DNA of 64,000 nt from Carallia brachiata (Eukaryota; Streptophyta; Magnoliopsida; Malpighiales; Rhizophoraceae), in NCBI GenBank assembly GCA_021464245.1, contig JADCRB010000035.1, positions 1,135,583 to 1,199,582 of the forward strand, read 5' to 3'. The position numbers and the translations under genes are program-made. Positions 36,501 through 51,200 of this stretch are shown one piece after another; position 1 is the stretch's first letter; the number at the start of each line of letters is the position of its first letter. The notes beneath the pieces were generated by a model. It saw nothing but the letters and a program-made list of their open reading frames with translations. It was not told where the DNA came from and ran no database searches.

Positions 36501-38508
36501 CTTTTGGGGAGTTAAATGCACTAAATTTCATCTAATAAGATGCAATTGATCATGATTTGCCTTTATAGTTGTATAAAATCATTTGTGGTATGAATAAAGA
36601 GTCTAAATCACTTCATTTCATACAAAGAAGTGATTTTCTTTCATTTTTAATGGCTTATTTAACCCAAATTACACTTAAATGAAGCATTAATGCTTACAAA
36701 AACCTTTAACTTCAATGCAAAACGCATTTCAACACCTTTTGGGGAGTTGAATGCATTAAATTCCATCTAATAAGTGTGCAATTGATCATGATTTGCATTG
36801 TTACTTGCATAAAACCATTTGTGGCTGAATAAAGAGTTTAGATGACTTCATTTCATGCAAATAAGTGATTTTCTTTCATTTTAATTGCTTATTTAACCCA
36901 ATTACACTTAAATGATGCATTAATGCTTATAAAAACCATTAATTTCAAATTGAAAAAGCATTTTCAACACCTTTTGGGAGTTAAATTAAATTTCATCTAA
37001 TAAGTGTGCAATTGATCATGATTTGCATTTATTAGTTCCATAAAACCATTTGTGCCATGAATAAAGAGTCTAAATCACTTCATTACATGCAAATAAGTGA
37101 TTTTCTTTCATTTTAATGACTTATTTAACCCAAATTACACTTAAATGAAGCATTAATGCTTACAAAACCTTTAACTTCAATGCAAAAAGCATTTTCAATG
37201 CCTTTTGGGGAGTTAAATGCATTAAATTCCATCTATAAGTGTGCAATTGATCATGATTTGCATTTATTTGTTCCATAAAACCATTTGTGGCATGAATAAA
37301 AGTCTAAATCACTTCATTTCATGCAAAAAAGTGAGTTTCTTACATATTAATGGCTTATTTAACCCAAATTACACTTAATGAAGCATTAATGCTTACAAAA
37401 ACCTTTAATTTCAATGCAAAACGCATTTTCAACACCTTTTGGGGAGTTGAATGCATTAAATTCCACTAATAAGCAGCAATGATCATGATTTGCATTTGTT
37501 ACTTTGCATAAAACCATTTGTGGTATGAATAAAGAGTCTAAATCACTTCATTTCATACAAATAAGTGATTTCTTTTTTCATTTTAATGGCTTATTTAACC
37601 CAAATTACACTTAAATGAAGCATTAATGCTTACAAAACCTTTAATTCAATGCAAAAAGCATTTAACACTTTTGGGGAGTTGAATGCATTAATTATTCCAT
37701 CTAATAAGTGTGCAATTGATCATGATTTGCATTTGTTACTTCATAAAACCATTTGTGGCATGAATAAAGAGTTAATGACTTCATTTCATGCAAATAAGTG
37801 ATTTTTTTTCATTTTAATGCTTATTTAACCCAAATTACACTTAAATGCATTAATGCTTATAAAAACCTTAATTTCAATGAAAAAGCATTTTCAACACTTT
37901 TGGGGAGTTAAAACATTAAATTATCTAATAATGTGCAATTGATCATGATTTGCTTTATTAGTTCCATAAAACCATTTGTGCATGAATAAAGAGTCTAAAT
38001 CACTTCATTTCATGCAAAAAGTGATTTTCTTTCATTTTAATGACTTATTTAACCCAAATTACACTTAAATGAAGCATTAATGCTTACAAAAACCTTTAAT
38101 TTCAATGCAAAAACATTTTAACACCTTTTGGGGAGTTAAATGCAAAATTTCATCTAATAAGTGTGCAATTGATCATGATTTGCCTTTATTAGTTGCATAA
38201 AACCATTTGTGCATGAATAAAGAGTCTAAATACTTCATTTCATGCAAAGAAGTGATTTTCTTTCATTTTAATGGCTTATTTAACCCAAATTACACTTAAA
38301 TGAAGCATTAATGCTTACAAACCTTTAACTTAATGCAAAAAGCATTTTCAACACCTTTTGGGGAGTTGAATGCATTAAATTCCATCTAATAAGTGTGCAA
38401 TTGATCATGATTTGCATTTGTTTTTGCATAAAACCATTTGTGGCGAATAAAGAGTTTAATGACTTCATTTCATGCAAATAAGTGATTTTCTTTCATTTTA
38501 ATGCTTAT
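36501..38508. repeat. Satellite between cassette copies, indel-rich
   Basis: Q-, T-, R-, P-, U-, S- and T-like monomers fill this stretch. Between about 37480 and 38480 one- or two-base losses are dense, with forms such as GAGTTAATGACTT, AATGCTTATTT and GATTTGCTTTATTAG. There is no gene or non-satellite sequence. Confidence 0.7.
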
Positions 38509-40440
38509 TTAACCCAAATTACACTTAAATGAAGCATTAATGCTTACAAAAACCTTTAACTTCAATGCAAAACGCATTTTCAACACTTTTGGGGAGTTGA
38601 ATGCATTAAATTCCATCTAATAAGTGTGCAATTGATCATGATTGATTTGTTTACTTGCATAAAACCATTTGTGGCATGAATAAAGAGTTTAGATGACTTC
38701 ATTTCATGCAAATAAGTGATTTTCTTTCATTTTAATTGCTTATTTAACCCAAATTACACTTAAATGATGCATTAATGCTTATAAAAACCATTAATTTCAA
38801 TTGAAAAAGCATTTTCAACACTTTTTGGGGTTTAAAACCATTAAATTACATCTAATAATGTGCAATTGATCATGATTTGCGTTTATTAGTTCCATAAAAC
38901 CATTTGTGCCATGAATAAAGAGTCTAAATCACTTCATTACATGCAAATAAGTGATTTTCTTTCATTTTAATGACTTATTTAACTCAAATTACACTTAAAT
39001 GAAGCATTAATGCTTACAAAAACCTTTAATTTCAATGCAAAAAGCATTTTCAACACCTTTTGGGGAGTTAAATGCACTAAATTTCATCTAATAAGTATGC
39101 AATTGATCATGATTTGCCTTTATTAGTTGCATAAAACCATTTGTGGTATGAATAAAGAGTCTAAATCACTTCATTTCATGCAAAGAAGTGATTTTCTTTC
39201 ATTTTAATGGCTTATTTAACCCAAATTACACTTAAATGAAGCATTAATACTTACAAAAACCTTTAACTTAAATGCAAAACGCATTTTCATCACCTTTTGG
39301 GGAGTTGAATGCATTAAATTCCATCTAATAAGTGTGCAATTGATCATGATTTGCATTTGTTACTTGCATAAAACCATTTGTGGCATGAATAAAGAGTTTA
39401 GATGACTTCATTTCATGCAAATAAGTGATTTTCTTTCATTTTAATTGCTTATTTAACCCAAATTACACTTAAATGATGCATTAATGCTTATAAAAACCAT
39501 TAATTTCAATTGAAAAAGCATTTTCAACACCTTTTGGGCAGTTCAAAGCATTAAATTAAACCTAATAAGTGTGTAATTGATCATGATTTGCGTTTATTAG
39601 TTCCATAAAACCATTTGTGCCATGAATAAAGAGTCTAAATCACTTCATTACATGCAAAGAAGTGATTTTCTTTCATTTTAATGACTTATTTAACCCAAAT
39701 TACACTTAAATGAAGCATTAATACTTACAAAAACCTTTAACTTAAATGCAAAACGCATTTTCATCACCTTTTGGGGAGTTGAATGCATTAAATTCCATCT
39801 AATAAGTGTGCAATTGATCATGATTTGCATTTATTTGTTCATAAAACCATTTGTGGCATGAATAAAGAGTCTAAATCACTTCATTTCATGCAAAAAGTGA
39901 GTTTTCTTTCATTTAATGGCTTATTTAACCCAAATTACACTTCAATGAAGCATTAATGCTTACAAAAACCTTTAATTTCAATGCAAAACGCATTTTCAAC
40001 ACCTTTTGGGGAGTTGAATGCATTAAATTCCATCTAATAAGTGTGCAATTGATCATGATTTGCATTTGTTACTTGCATAAAACCATTTGTGGCGTGAATA
40101 AAGAGTTTAGATGAATTCATTTCATGCAAATAAGTGATTTTCTTTCATTTTAATTGCTTATTTAACCCCAATTACACTTAAATGATGCATTAATGCTTAT
40201 AAAAACCATTAATTTCAATTGAAAAAGCATTTTCAACACTTTTTGGGCAGTTCAAAGCATTAAATTTCATCTAATAAGTGTGCAATTGATCATGATTTGC
40301 ATTTATTAGTTCCATAAAACCATTTGTGCCATGAATAAAGAGTCTAAATCACTTCATTACATGCAAATAAGTGATTTTCTTTCATTTTAATGACTTATTT
40401 AACCCAAATTACACTTAAATGAAGCATTAATGCTTACAAA
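38509..40440. repeat. 8-monomer cassette, copy 2
   Basis: It is collinear with the cassette at 34550 and, with an offset of about 2.59 kb, with the one at 41109. Shared rare marks are AATACTTACAAAAACC followed by CTTAAATGC and CATTTTCATCACC (near 39247 and 39719), AATTAAACCTAATAAGTGTG (39550) and GTGGCGTGAATAAAG with GATGAATTC (40090). Apart from the start, this copy has few indels and is the best one to use as a cassette reference. Confidence 0.8.
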
Positions 40441-41108
40441 AACCTTTAACTTCAATGCAAAAAGCATTTTCAACGCCTTTTGGGGAGTTAAATGCATTAA
40501 TTCCATCTAATAAGTGTGCAATTGATCATGATTTGCATTTATTTGTTCCATAAAACCATTTGTGGCATGAATAAATAGTCTAAATCACTTCATTTCATGC
40601 AAAAAAGTGAGTTTCTTACATATTAATGGCTTATTTAACCCAAATTACACTTCAATGAAGCATTAATGCTTACAAAAACCTTTAATTTCAATGCAAAACG
40701 CATTTTCAACACCTTTTGGGGAGTTGAATGCATTAAATTCCATCTAATAAGCGTGCAATTGATCATGATTTGCATTTGTTACTTGCATAAAACCATTTGT
40801 GGTATGAATAAAGAGTATAAATCACTTCATTTCATACAAATAAGTGATTTTCTTTCATTTTAATGGCTTATTTAACCCAAATTACACTTAAATGAAGCAT
40901 TAATGCTTACAAAAACCTTTAATTTCAATGCAAAACGCATTTTCAACACCTTTTGGGGAGTTGAATGCATTAAATTCCATCTAATAAGTGTGCAATTGAT
41001 CATGATTTGCATTTGTTACTTGCATAAAACCATTTGTGGCGTAATAAAGAGTCTTAGATGAATTCATTTCATGCAAATAAGTGATTTTCTTTCATTTTAA
41101 TTGCTTGT

Positions 41109-43030
41109 TTAACCCAAATTACACTTAAATGAAGCATTAATGCTTACAAAAACCTTTAACTTCAATGCAAAACGCATTTTCAACATCTTTTGGGGAGTTG
41201 AATGCATTAAATTCCATCTAATAAGTGTGCAATTGATCATGATTGAATTTGTTACTTGCATAAAACCATTTGTGGCATGAATAAAGAGTTTAGATGACTT
41301 CATTTCATGCAAATAAGTGATTTTCTTTCATTTAATGCTTATTTAACCCAAATTACACTTAAATGATGCATTAATGCTTATAAAAACATTAATTCAATTG
41401 AAAAAGCATTTTCAAACACTTTTTGGGGTGTTAAAACCATTAAATTACATCTAATAATTGTGCAATTGATCATGATTTGCGTTTATTAGTTCCATAAAAC
41501 CATTTGTGCCATGAATCAAGAGTCTAAATCACTTCATTACATGCAAATAAGTGATTTTCTTTCATTTAATGACTTATTTAACTCAAATTACACTTAAATG
41601 AAGCATTAATGCTTACAAAACCTTTAATTTCAATGCAAAAAGCATTTTCAACACCTTTTGGGGAGTTAAATGCACTAAATTTCATCTAATAAGTATGCAA
41701 TTGATCATGATTTGCCTTTATTAGTTGCATAAAACCATTTGTGGTATGAATAAAGAGTCTAAATCACTTCATTTCATGCAAAGAAGTGATTTTTCTTTCA
41801 TTTTAATGGCTTATTAACCCAAATTACACTTAAATGAAGCATTAATACTACAAAAAACCTTAACTTAATGCAAAACGCATTTTCATCACCTTTTGGGGAG
41901 TTGAATGCATTAAATTTCCATCTAATAAGTGTGCAATTGATCATGATTTGCATTTGTTACTTGCATAAAACCATTTGTGGCATGAATAAAGAGTTTAGAT
42001 GACTTCATTTCATGCAAATAAGTGATTTTCTTTCATTTTAATGCTTATTTAACCTAAATTACACTTAAATGAATGCATTAATGCTTAAAAACACCATTAA
42101 TTTCAATGAAAAAGCATTTTCAACACCTTTGGGCAGTTCAAAGCATTAAATTAAACCTAATAATGTGTGAAATGATTGTGCGTTTATTGTTCCATAAAAC
42201 CATTTGTGCCATGAATAAAGAGTCTAAATCACTTCATTACATGCAAAGAAGTGATTTTCTTTCATTTTAATGACTTATTTAACCCAAATTACACTTAAAT
42301 GAAGCATTAATACTTACAAAAACCTTTAACTTAAATGCAAAACGCATTTTCATCACCTTTTGGGGAGTTGAATGCATTAAATTCCATCTAATAAGTGTGC
42401 AATTGATCATGATTTGCATTTATTTGTTCCATAAAACCATTTGTGGCATGAATAAATAGTCTAAATCACTTCATTTCATGCAAAAAAGTGAGTTTCTTAC
42501 ATATTAATGGCTTATTTAACCCAAATTACACTTCAATGAATCATTAATGCTTACAAAAACCTTTAATTTCAATGCAAAACGCATTTTCAACACCTTTTGG
42601 GGAGTTGAATGCATTAAATTCCATCTAATAAGTGTGCAATTGATCATGATTTGCATTTGTTACTTGCATAAAACCATTTGTGGCGTGAATAAAGAGTTTA
42701 GATGAATTCATTTCATGCAAATAAGTGATTTTCTTTCATTTTAATTGCTTATTTAACCCCAATTACACTTAAATGATGCATTAATGCTTATAAAAACCAT
42801 TAATTTCAATTGAAAAAGCATTTTCAACACTTTTTGGGCAGTTCAAAGCATTAAATTTCATCTAATAAGTGTGCAATTGATCATGATTTGCGTTTATTAG
42901 TTCCATAAAACCATTTGTGCCATGAATAAAGAGTCTAAATCACTTCATCACATGCAAATAAGTGATTTTCTTTCATTTTAATGACTTATTTAACACAAAT
43001 TACACTTAAATGAAGCATTAATGCTTACAA
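41109..43030. repeat. 8-monomer cassette, copy 3
   Basis: It shares AATACT(T)ACAAAAA, CATTTTCATCACC, AATTAAACCTAATAA and GTGGCGTGAATAAAG with the copy at 38509 at a constant offset near 2595 bp. The first half to about 42200 has many small losses. One anchor, near 42161-42182, is eroded to GTGAAATGATTGTGCG. It also begins the larger block repeated 5.6 kb downstream. Confidence 0.8.
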
Positions 43031-45550
43031 AAACCTTTAATTTCAATGCAAAAAGCATTTTCAACACCTTTTGGGGAGTTAATGCACTAAATTTCTTCTA
43101 ATAAGTATGCAATTGATCATGATTTGCCTTTATTAGTTGTATAAATCATTGTGGTATGAATAAAGAGTCTAAATCACTTCATTTCATACAAAGAAGTGAT
43201 TTTCTTTCATTTTAATGGCTTATTTAACCCAAATTACACTTAAATGAAGCATTAATGCTTACAAAAACCTTTAACTTCAATGCAAAACGCATTTTCAACA
43301 CCTTTTGGGGAGTTGAATGCATTAAATTCCATCTAATAAGTGTGCAATTGATCATGATTTGCATTTGTTACTTGCATAAAACCATTTGTGGCGTGAATAA
43401 AGAGTTTAGATGAATTCATTTCATGCAAATAAGTGATTTTCTTTCATTTTAATTGCTTATTTAACCCCAATTACACTTAAATGATGCATTAATGCTTATA
43501 AAAACCATTAATTTCAATTGAAAAAGCATTTTCAACACTTTTTGGGCAGTTCAAAGCATTAAATTTCATCTAATAAGTGTGCAATTGATCATGATTTGCA
43601 TTTATTAGTTCCATAAAACCATTTGTGCCATGAATAAAGAGTCTAAATCACTTCATTACATGCAAATAAGTGATTTTCTTTCATTTTAATGACTTATTTA
43701 ACCCAAATTACACTTAAATGAAGCATTAATGCTTACAAAAACCTTTAACTTCAATGCAAAAAGCATTTTCAACGCCTTTTGGGGAGTTAAATGCATTAAT
43801 TCCATCTAATAAGTGTGCAATTGATCATGATTTGCATTTATTTGTTCCATAAAACCATTTGTGGCATGAATAAATAGTCTAAATCACTTCATTTCATGCA
43901 AAAAAGTGAGTTTCTTACATATTAATGGCTTATTTAACCCAAATTACACTTCAATGAATCATTAATGCTTACAAAAACCTTTAATTTCAATGCAAAACGC
44001 ATTTTCAACACCTTTTGGGGAGTTGAATGCATTAAATTCTATCTAATAAGCGTGCAATTGATCATGATTTGCATTTGTTATTTGCATAAAACCATTTGTG
44101 GTATGAATAAATAGTCTAAATCACTTCATTTCATACAAATAAGTGATTTTCTTTCATTTTAATGGCTTATTTAACCCAAATTACACTTAAATGAAGCATT
44201 AATGCTTACAAAAACCTTTAATTTCAATGCAAAACGCATTTTCAACACCTTTTGGGGAGTTGAATGCATTGAATTCCATCCACTAAGCGCGCAATTGATC
44301 ATGGTTTGAGTTTGTTACTTGCATAAAATCATTTGTGGTATGAATAAAGAGTCTAAATCACTTCATTTCATGCAAAGAAGTGATTTTCTTTCATTTTAAT
44401 GGCTTATTTAACCCAAATTACACTTAAATGAAGCATTAATGCTTACAAAAACCTTTAATTCAAATGCAAAAGCATTTTCAACGCCTTTTGGCGAGTTGAA
44501 TGCATTAAATTCCATCTAATAAGTGTGCAATTGATCATGATTTGCATTTGTTACTTGCATAAAACCATTTGTGGCATGAATAAAGAGTTTAGATGACTTC
44601 ATTTCATGCAAATAAGTGATTTTCTTTCATTTTAATGGCTTATTTAACCCAAATTACACTTAAATGAAGCATTAATGCTTACAAAAACCTTTAACTTCAA
44701 TGCAAAACGCATTTTCAACATCTTTTGGGGAGTTGAATGCATTAAATTCCATCTAATAAGTGCAATTGATCATGATTTGCATTTGTTACTTGCATAAAAC
44801 CATTTGTGGCATGAATAGAGTTAGATGACTTCATTTCATGCAAATAAGTGATTTTCTTTCATTTTAATTGCTTATTTAACCCAAATTACACTTAAATGAT
44901 GCATTAATGCTTATAAAAACCATTAATTCAATTGAAAAAGCATTTTCAACACTTTGGGCAGTTAAAGCATTAAATTCATCTAATAAGTGTGCAATTGATC
45001 ATGATTTGCATTTATTAGTTCCATAAAACCATTTGTGCCATGAATAAAGAGTCTAATCACTTCATTACATGCAAATAGTGATTTTCTTTCATTTTAATGC
45101 TTATTTAACCCAAATTACACTTAATGAAGCATTAATGCTTACAAAAACCTTTAATTCAATGCAAAAAGCATTTTCAACACCTTTTGGGGAGTTAAATGCA
45201 TTAAATTCATCTAATAAGTGCAATTGATCATGATTTGCATTTTTAGTTCCATAAAACCATTTGTGGCATGAATAAAGTCTAAATCACTTCATTTCATGCA
45301 AAAAGTGAGTTTCTTTCATATTAATGGCTTATTTAACCCAAATTACACTTAAATGCATTAATGCTTACAAAAACCTTTAATTTCAATGCAAAACGCATTT
45401 TCAACACCTTTTGGGGAGTTGAATGCATTAAATTCCATCTAATAAGTGCAATTGATATGATTTGCATTTGTTACTTGCATAAAACCATTTGTGGTATGAA
45501 ATAAAGAGTCTAAATCACTTCATTTCATACAAATGATTTTCTTTCATTTT
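41109..45550. repeat. Long duplicated block, copy A (offset ~5.61 kb)
   Basis: Rare marks recur downstream at a near-constant distance. CACTTCATCACATG is at 42941 and 48549 (5608 apart). TGGCGTGAAT is at 42681 and 48289 (5608). CACTAAGCGC is at 44281 and 49889 (5608). CAAATGCAAAAGC before TTTTGGCGAG is at 44461 and 50068 (5607). The offset is close to 24 monomers. Differences between the copies are mostly short indels. Collinearity is lost after about 45550. Confidence 0.8.
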
Positions 45551-46724
45551 AATGGCTTATTTAACCCAAATTACACTTAAATGAAGCATTAATGCTTACA
45601 AAACCTTTAACTTCAATGCAAAAACGCATTTTCAACACCTTTTGGGGAGTTGAATGCATTAAATTCCATCTAATAAGTGTGCAATTGATCATGATTTGCA
45701 TTTGTTACTTGCATAAAACCATTGTGGCATGAATAAAGAGTTTAGATGAATTCATTTCATGCAAATAAGTGATTTTCTTTCATTTTAATTGCTTATTTAA
45801 CCCCAATTACACTTAAATGATGCATTAATGCTTATAAAAACCTTAATTTCAATTGAAAAAGCATTTTCAACACTTTTGGGCAGTTAAAGCATTAAATTTC
45901 ATCTAATAAGTGTGCAATTGATCATGATTTGCATTTATTAGTTCCATAAAACCATTTGTGCCATGAATAAAGAGTCTAAATCACTTCATTACATGCAAAT
46001 AAGTGATTTTCTTTCATTTTAATGACTTATTTAACCCAAATTACACTTAAATGAAGCATTAATGCTTACAAAAACCTTTAACTTCAATGCAAAAAGCATT
46101 TTCAACCCTTTTGGGGAGTTAAATGCATTAATTCCATCTAATAAGTGTGCAATTGATCATGATTTGCATTTATTGCATAAAACCATTTGTGGCATGAATA
46201 AAGTCTAAATCACTTCATTTCATGCAAAAAGTGATTTTCTTTCATTTAATGGCTTATTTAACCCAAATTACACTTAATAAAGCATTAATGCTTACAAAAA
46301 CCTTTAATTTCAATGCAAAACGCATTTTCAACACCTTTTGGGGAGTTGAATGCATTAAATTCCATCTAATAAGTGCAATTGATCATGATTTGCATTTGTT
46401 ACTTGCATAAAACCATTTGTGGTATGAATAAAGAGTCTAAATCACTTCATTTCATACAAATAAGTGATTTCTTTCATTTTAATGGCTTATTTAACCCAAA
46501 TTACACTTAAATGAAGCATTAATGCTTACAAAAACCTTTAATTTCAATGCAAAACGCATTTTCAACACCTTTTGGGGAGTTGAATGCATTAAATTCATCT
46601 AATAAGTGCAATTGATCATGATTTGCATTTGTTACTTGCATAAAACCATTTGTGGCATGAATAAAGAGTTTAGATGACTTCATTTCATGCAAATAAGTGA
46701 TTTTCTTTCATTTTAATTGCTTAT
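45551..46724. repeat. Satellite between the duplicated blocks
   Basis: R' (with GATGAATTC and AACCCCAATT), P, S, T and R monomers fill this stretch. The AAATTTCATC-anchor-TTGCATTTATTAG junction at about 45893 also occurs at 40265, 43560 and 49170. There is no gene. Confidence 0.7.
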
Positions 46725-48640
46725 TTAACCCAAATTACACTTAAATGAAGCATTAATGCTTACAAAAACCTTTAATTTCAATGCAAAACGCATTTTCAAC
46801 ATCTTTTGGGGAGTTGAATGCATTAAATTCCATCTAATAAGTGTGCAATTGATCATGATTGCATTTGTTACTTGCATAAAACCATTTGTGGCATGAATAA
46901 AGAGTTTAGATGACTTCATTTCATGCAAATAAGTGATTTTCTTTCATTTTAATTGCTTATTTAACCCAAATTACACTTAAATGATGCATTAATGCTTATA
47001 AAAACCATTAATTTCAATTGAAAAAGCATTTTCAACACTTTTTGGGGTTCACCATTAAATTACATCTAATAATGTGCAATTGATCATGATTTGCGTTTAT
47101 TAGTTCCATAAAACCATTTGTGCCATGAATAAAGTCTAAATCACTTCATTACATGCAAATAAGTGATTTTCTTTCATTTTAATGACTTATTTAACTCAAA
47201 TTACACTTAAATGAAGCATTAATGCTTACAAAAACCTTTAATTTCAATGCAAAAAGCATTTTCAACACCTTTTGGGGAGTTAAATGCACTAAATTTCATC
47301 TAATAAGTATGCAATTGATCATGATTTGCCTTTATTAGTGCATAAAACCATTTGTGGTATGAATAAAGAGTCTAAATCACTTCATTTCATGCAAAGAAGT
47401 GATTTTCTTTCATTTTAATTGCTTATTTAACCCAAATTACACTTAAATGAAGCATTAATGCTTACAAAAACCTTTAACTTAATGCAAAACGCATTTTCAA
47501 CACCTTTTGGGGAGTTGAATGCATTAAATTCCATCTAATAAGTGTGCAATTGATCATGATTTGCATTTGTTACTTGCATAAAACCATTTGTGGCATGAAT
47601 AAAGAGTTTAGATGACTTCATTTCATGCAAATAAGTGATTTTCTTTCATTTTAATTGCTTATTTAACCCAAATTACACTTAAATGATGCATTAATGCTTA
47701 TAAAAACCATTAATTTCAATTGAAAAAGCATTTTCAACACTTTTGGGCAGTTCAAAGCATTAAATTACCATAATAAGTGTGTAATTGATCATGATTTGCG
47801 TTTATTAGTTCCATAAAACCATTTGTGCCATGAATAAAGAGTCTAAATCACTTCATTACATGCAAAGAAGTGATTTTCTTTCATTTTAATGACTTATTTA
47901 ACCCAAATTACACTTAAATGAAGCATTAATGCTTACAAAAACCTTTAATTAATGCAAAACGCATTTTCACACCTTTTGGGGAGTTAAATGCACTAAATTC
48001 ATCTAATAAGTGTGCAATTGATCATGATTTGCATTTATTGTCATAAAACCATTTGTGGTATGAATAAAAGTCTAAATCACTTCATTTCATGCAAAAAGTG
48101 ATTTCTTCATTTTAATGGCTTATTTAACCCAAATTACACTTAAATGAAGCATTAATGCTTACAAAAACCTTTAACTTCAATGCAAAACGCATTTTCAACA
48201 CCTTTTGGGGAGTTGAATGCATTAAATTCCATCTAATAAGTGTGCAATTGATCATGATTTGCATTTGTTACTTGCATAAAACCATTTGTGGCGTGAATAA
48301 AGAGTTTAGATGAATTCATTTCATGCAAATAAGTGATTTTCTTTCATTTTAATTGCTTATTTAACCCCAATTACACTTAAATGATGCATTAATGCTTATA
48401 AAAACCATTAATTTCAATTGAAAAAGCATTTTCAACACTTTTTGGGCAGTTCAAAGCATTAAATTTCATCTAATAAGTGTGCAATTGATCATGATTTGCG
48501 TTTATTAGTTCCATAAAACCATTTGTGCCATGAATAAAGAGTCTAAATCACTTCATCACATGCAAATAAGTGATTTTCTTTCATTTTAATGACTTATTTA
48601 ACCAAATTACACTTAAATGAAGCATTAATGCTTACAAAAA
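46725..48640. repeat. 8-monomer cassette, copy 4
   Basis: It has the same monomer order as the cassette at 41109, including GATCATGATTGCATTTG, AACTCAAATT, GGGCAGTTCAAAGC followed by TAATAAGTGTGTAATTG (near 47750) and GTGGCGTGAATAAAG (48289). The two AATACTT/CATCACC monomers are represented by more ordinary versions here. Confidence 0.7.
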
Positions 48641-51200
48641 CCTTTAATTTCAATGCAAAAAGCATTTTCAACACCTTTTGGGGAGTTAAATGCACTAAAT
48701 TTCTTCTAATAAGTATGCAATTGATCATGATTTGCCTTTATTAGTTGTATAAAATCATTTGTGGTATGAATAAAGAGTCTAAATCACTTCATTTCATACA
48801 AAGAAGTGATTTTCTTTCATTTTAATGGCTTATTTAACCCAAATTACACTTAAATGAAGCATTAATGCTTACAAAAACCTTTAACTTCAATGCAAAACGC
48901 ATTTTCAACACCTTTTGGGGAGTTGAATGCATTAAATTCCATCTAATAAGTGTGCAATTGATCATGATTTGCATTTGTTACTTGCATAAAACCATTTGTG
49001 CCGTGAATAAAGAGTTTAGATGAATTCATTTCATGCAAATAAGTGATTTTCTTTCATTTTAATTGCTTATTTAACCCAATTACACTTAAATGATGCATTA
49101 ATGCTTATAAAAACCATTAATTTCAATGAAAAAGCATTTTCAACACTTTTTGGGCAGTTCAAAGCATTAAATTTCATCTAATAAGTGTGCAATTGATCAT
49201 GATTTGCATTTATTAGTTCCATAAAACCATTTGTGCCATGAATAAAGAGTCTAAATCACTTCATTACATGCAAATAAGTGATTTTCTTTCATTTTAATGA
49301 CTTATTTAACCCAAATTACACTTAAATGAAGCATTAATGCTTACAAAAACCTTTAACTTCAATGCAAAAAGCATTTTCAACGCCTTTTGGGGAGTTAAAT
49401 GCATTAATTCCATCTAATAAGTGTGCAATTGATCATGATTTGCATTTATTTGTTCCATAAAACCATTTGTGGCATGAATAAATAGTCTAAATCACTTCAT
49501 TTCATGCAAAAAAGTGAGTTTCTTACATATTAATGGCTTATTTAACCCAAATTACACTTCAATGAATCATTAATGCTTACAAAAACCTTTAATTTCAATG
49601 CAAAACGCATTTTCAACACCTTTTGGGGAGTTGAATGCATTAAATTCTATCTAATAAGCGTGCAATTGATCATGATTTGCATTTGTTACTTGCATAAAAC
49701 CATTTGTGGTATGAATAAATAGTCTAAATCACTTCATTTCATACAAATAAGTGATTTTCTTTCATTTTAATGGCTTATTTAACCCAAATTACACTTAAAT
49801 GAAGCATTAATGCTTACAAAAACCTTTAATTTCAATGCAAAACGCATTTTCAACACCTTTTGGGGAGTTGAATGCATTGAATTCCATCCACTAAGCGCGC
49901 AATTGATCATGATTTGAGTTTGTTACTTGCATAAAACATTTGTGGTATGAATAAAGAGTCTAAATCACTTCATTTCATGCAAAGAAGTGATTTTCTTTCA
50001 TTTTAATGGCTTATTTAACCCAAATTACACTTAAATGAAGCATTAATGCTTACAAAAACCTTTAATTCAAATGCAAAAGCATTTTCAACGCCTTTTGGCG
50101 AGTTGAATGCATTAAATTCCATCTAATAAGTGTGCAATTGATCATGATTTGCATTTGTTACTTGCATAAAACCATTTGTGGCATGAATAAAGAGTTTAGA
50201 TGACTTCATTTCATGCAAATAAGTGATTTTCTTTCATTTTAATGGCTTATTTAACCCAAATTACACTTAAATGAAGCATTAATGCTTACAAAAACCTTTA
50301 ACTTCAATGCAAAACGCATTTTCAACACCTTTTGGGGAGTTGAATGCATTAAATTCCATCTAATAAGTGTGCAATTGATCATGATTTGCATTTGTTACTT
50401 GCATAAAACCATTTGTGGCGTGAATAAAGAGTTTAGATGACTTCATTTCATGCAAATAAGTGATTTTCTTTCATTTTAATTGCTTATTTAACCCAAATTA
50501 CACTTAAATGATGCATTAATGCTTATAAAAACCATTAATTTCAATTGAAAAAGCATTTTCAACACTTTTGGGCAGTTCAAAGCATAAATTTCATCTAATA
50601 GTGGCAATTGATCATGATTTGCTTTATTAGTTCCATAAAACCATTTGTGCCATGAATAAAGAGTCTAAATCACTTCATTACATGCAAATAAGTGATTTTC
50701 TTTCATTTTAATGACTTATTTAACCAAATTACACTTAAATGAAGCATTAATGCTTACAAAAACCTTTAACTTCAATGCAAAAAGCATTTTCAACGCCTTT
50801 TGGGGAGTTAAATGCATTAATTCCATCTAATAAGTGTGCAATTGATCATGATTTGCATTTATTGTTCATAAAACCATTTGTGGCATGAATAAAAGTATCT
50901 AAATCACTTCATTTCATGCAAAAAGTGAGTTTCTTACATATTAATGGCTTATTTAACCCAAATTACACTTCAATAAAGCATTAAGCTTACAAAAACCTTT
51001 AATTTCAATGCAAAACGCATTTTCAACACCTTTTGGGGAGTTGAATGCATTAAATTCCACTATAAGCATGCAATTGATCATGATTGCATTTGTTACTTGC
51101 ATAAAAACCATTTGTGGTATGAATAAAGTCTAAATCACTTCATTTCATACAAATAAGTGATTTTCTTTCATTTTAATGGCTTATTTAACCCAAATTACAC
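46725..51200. repeat. Long duplicated block, copy B (offset ~5.61 kb)
   Basis: This is the partner of the block starting at 41109. Between about 48160 and 50300 it is almost identical to 42550-44700. The start (46725-48160) is similar but with different small indels. After about 51200 the monomer order differs from copy A. The next cassette start is at 52114, 5389 bp on instead of about 5616, so one monomer fewer is present. Confidence 0.8.

Noticed and set aside
41109..41312. Minus-strand open frames of 61-67 codons (also at 34550, 46725, 52114 and 63436)
   Set aside because: They recur because the same monomer is copied; four of the five lie at the start of the 8-monomer cassette. The protein is a translation of satellite DNA with no recognisable domain.
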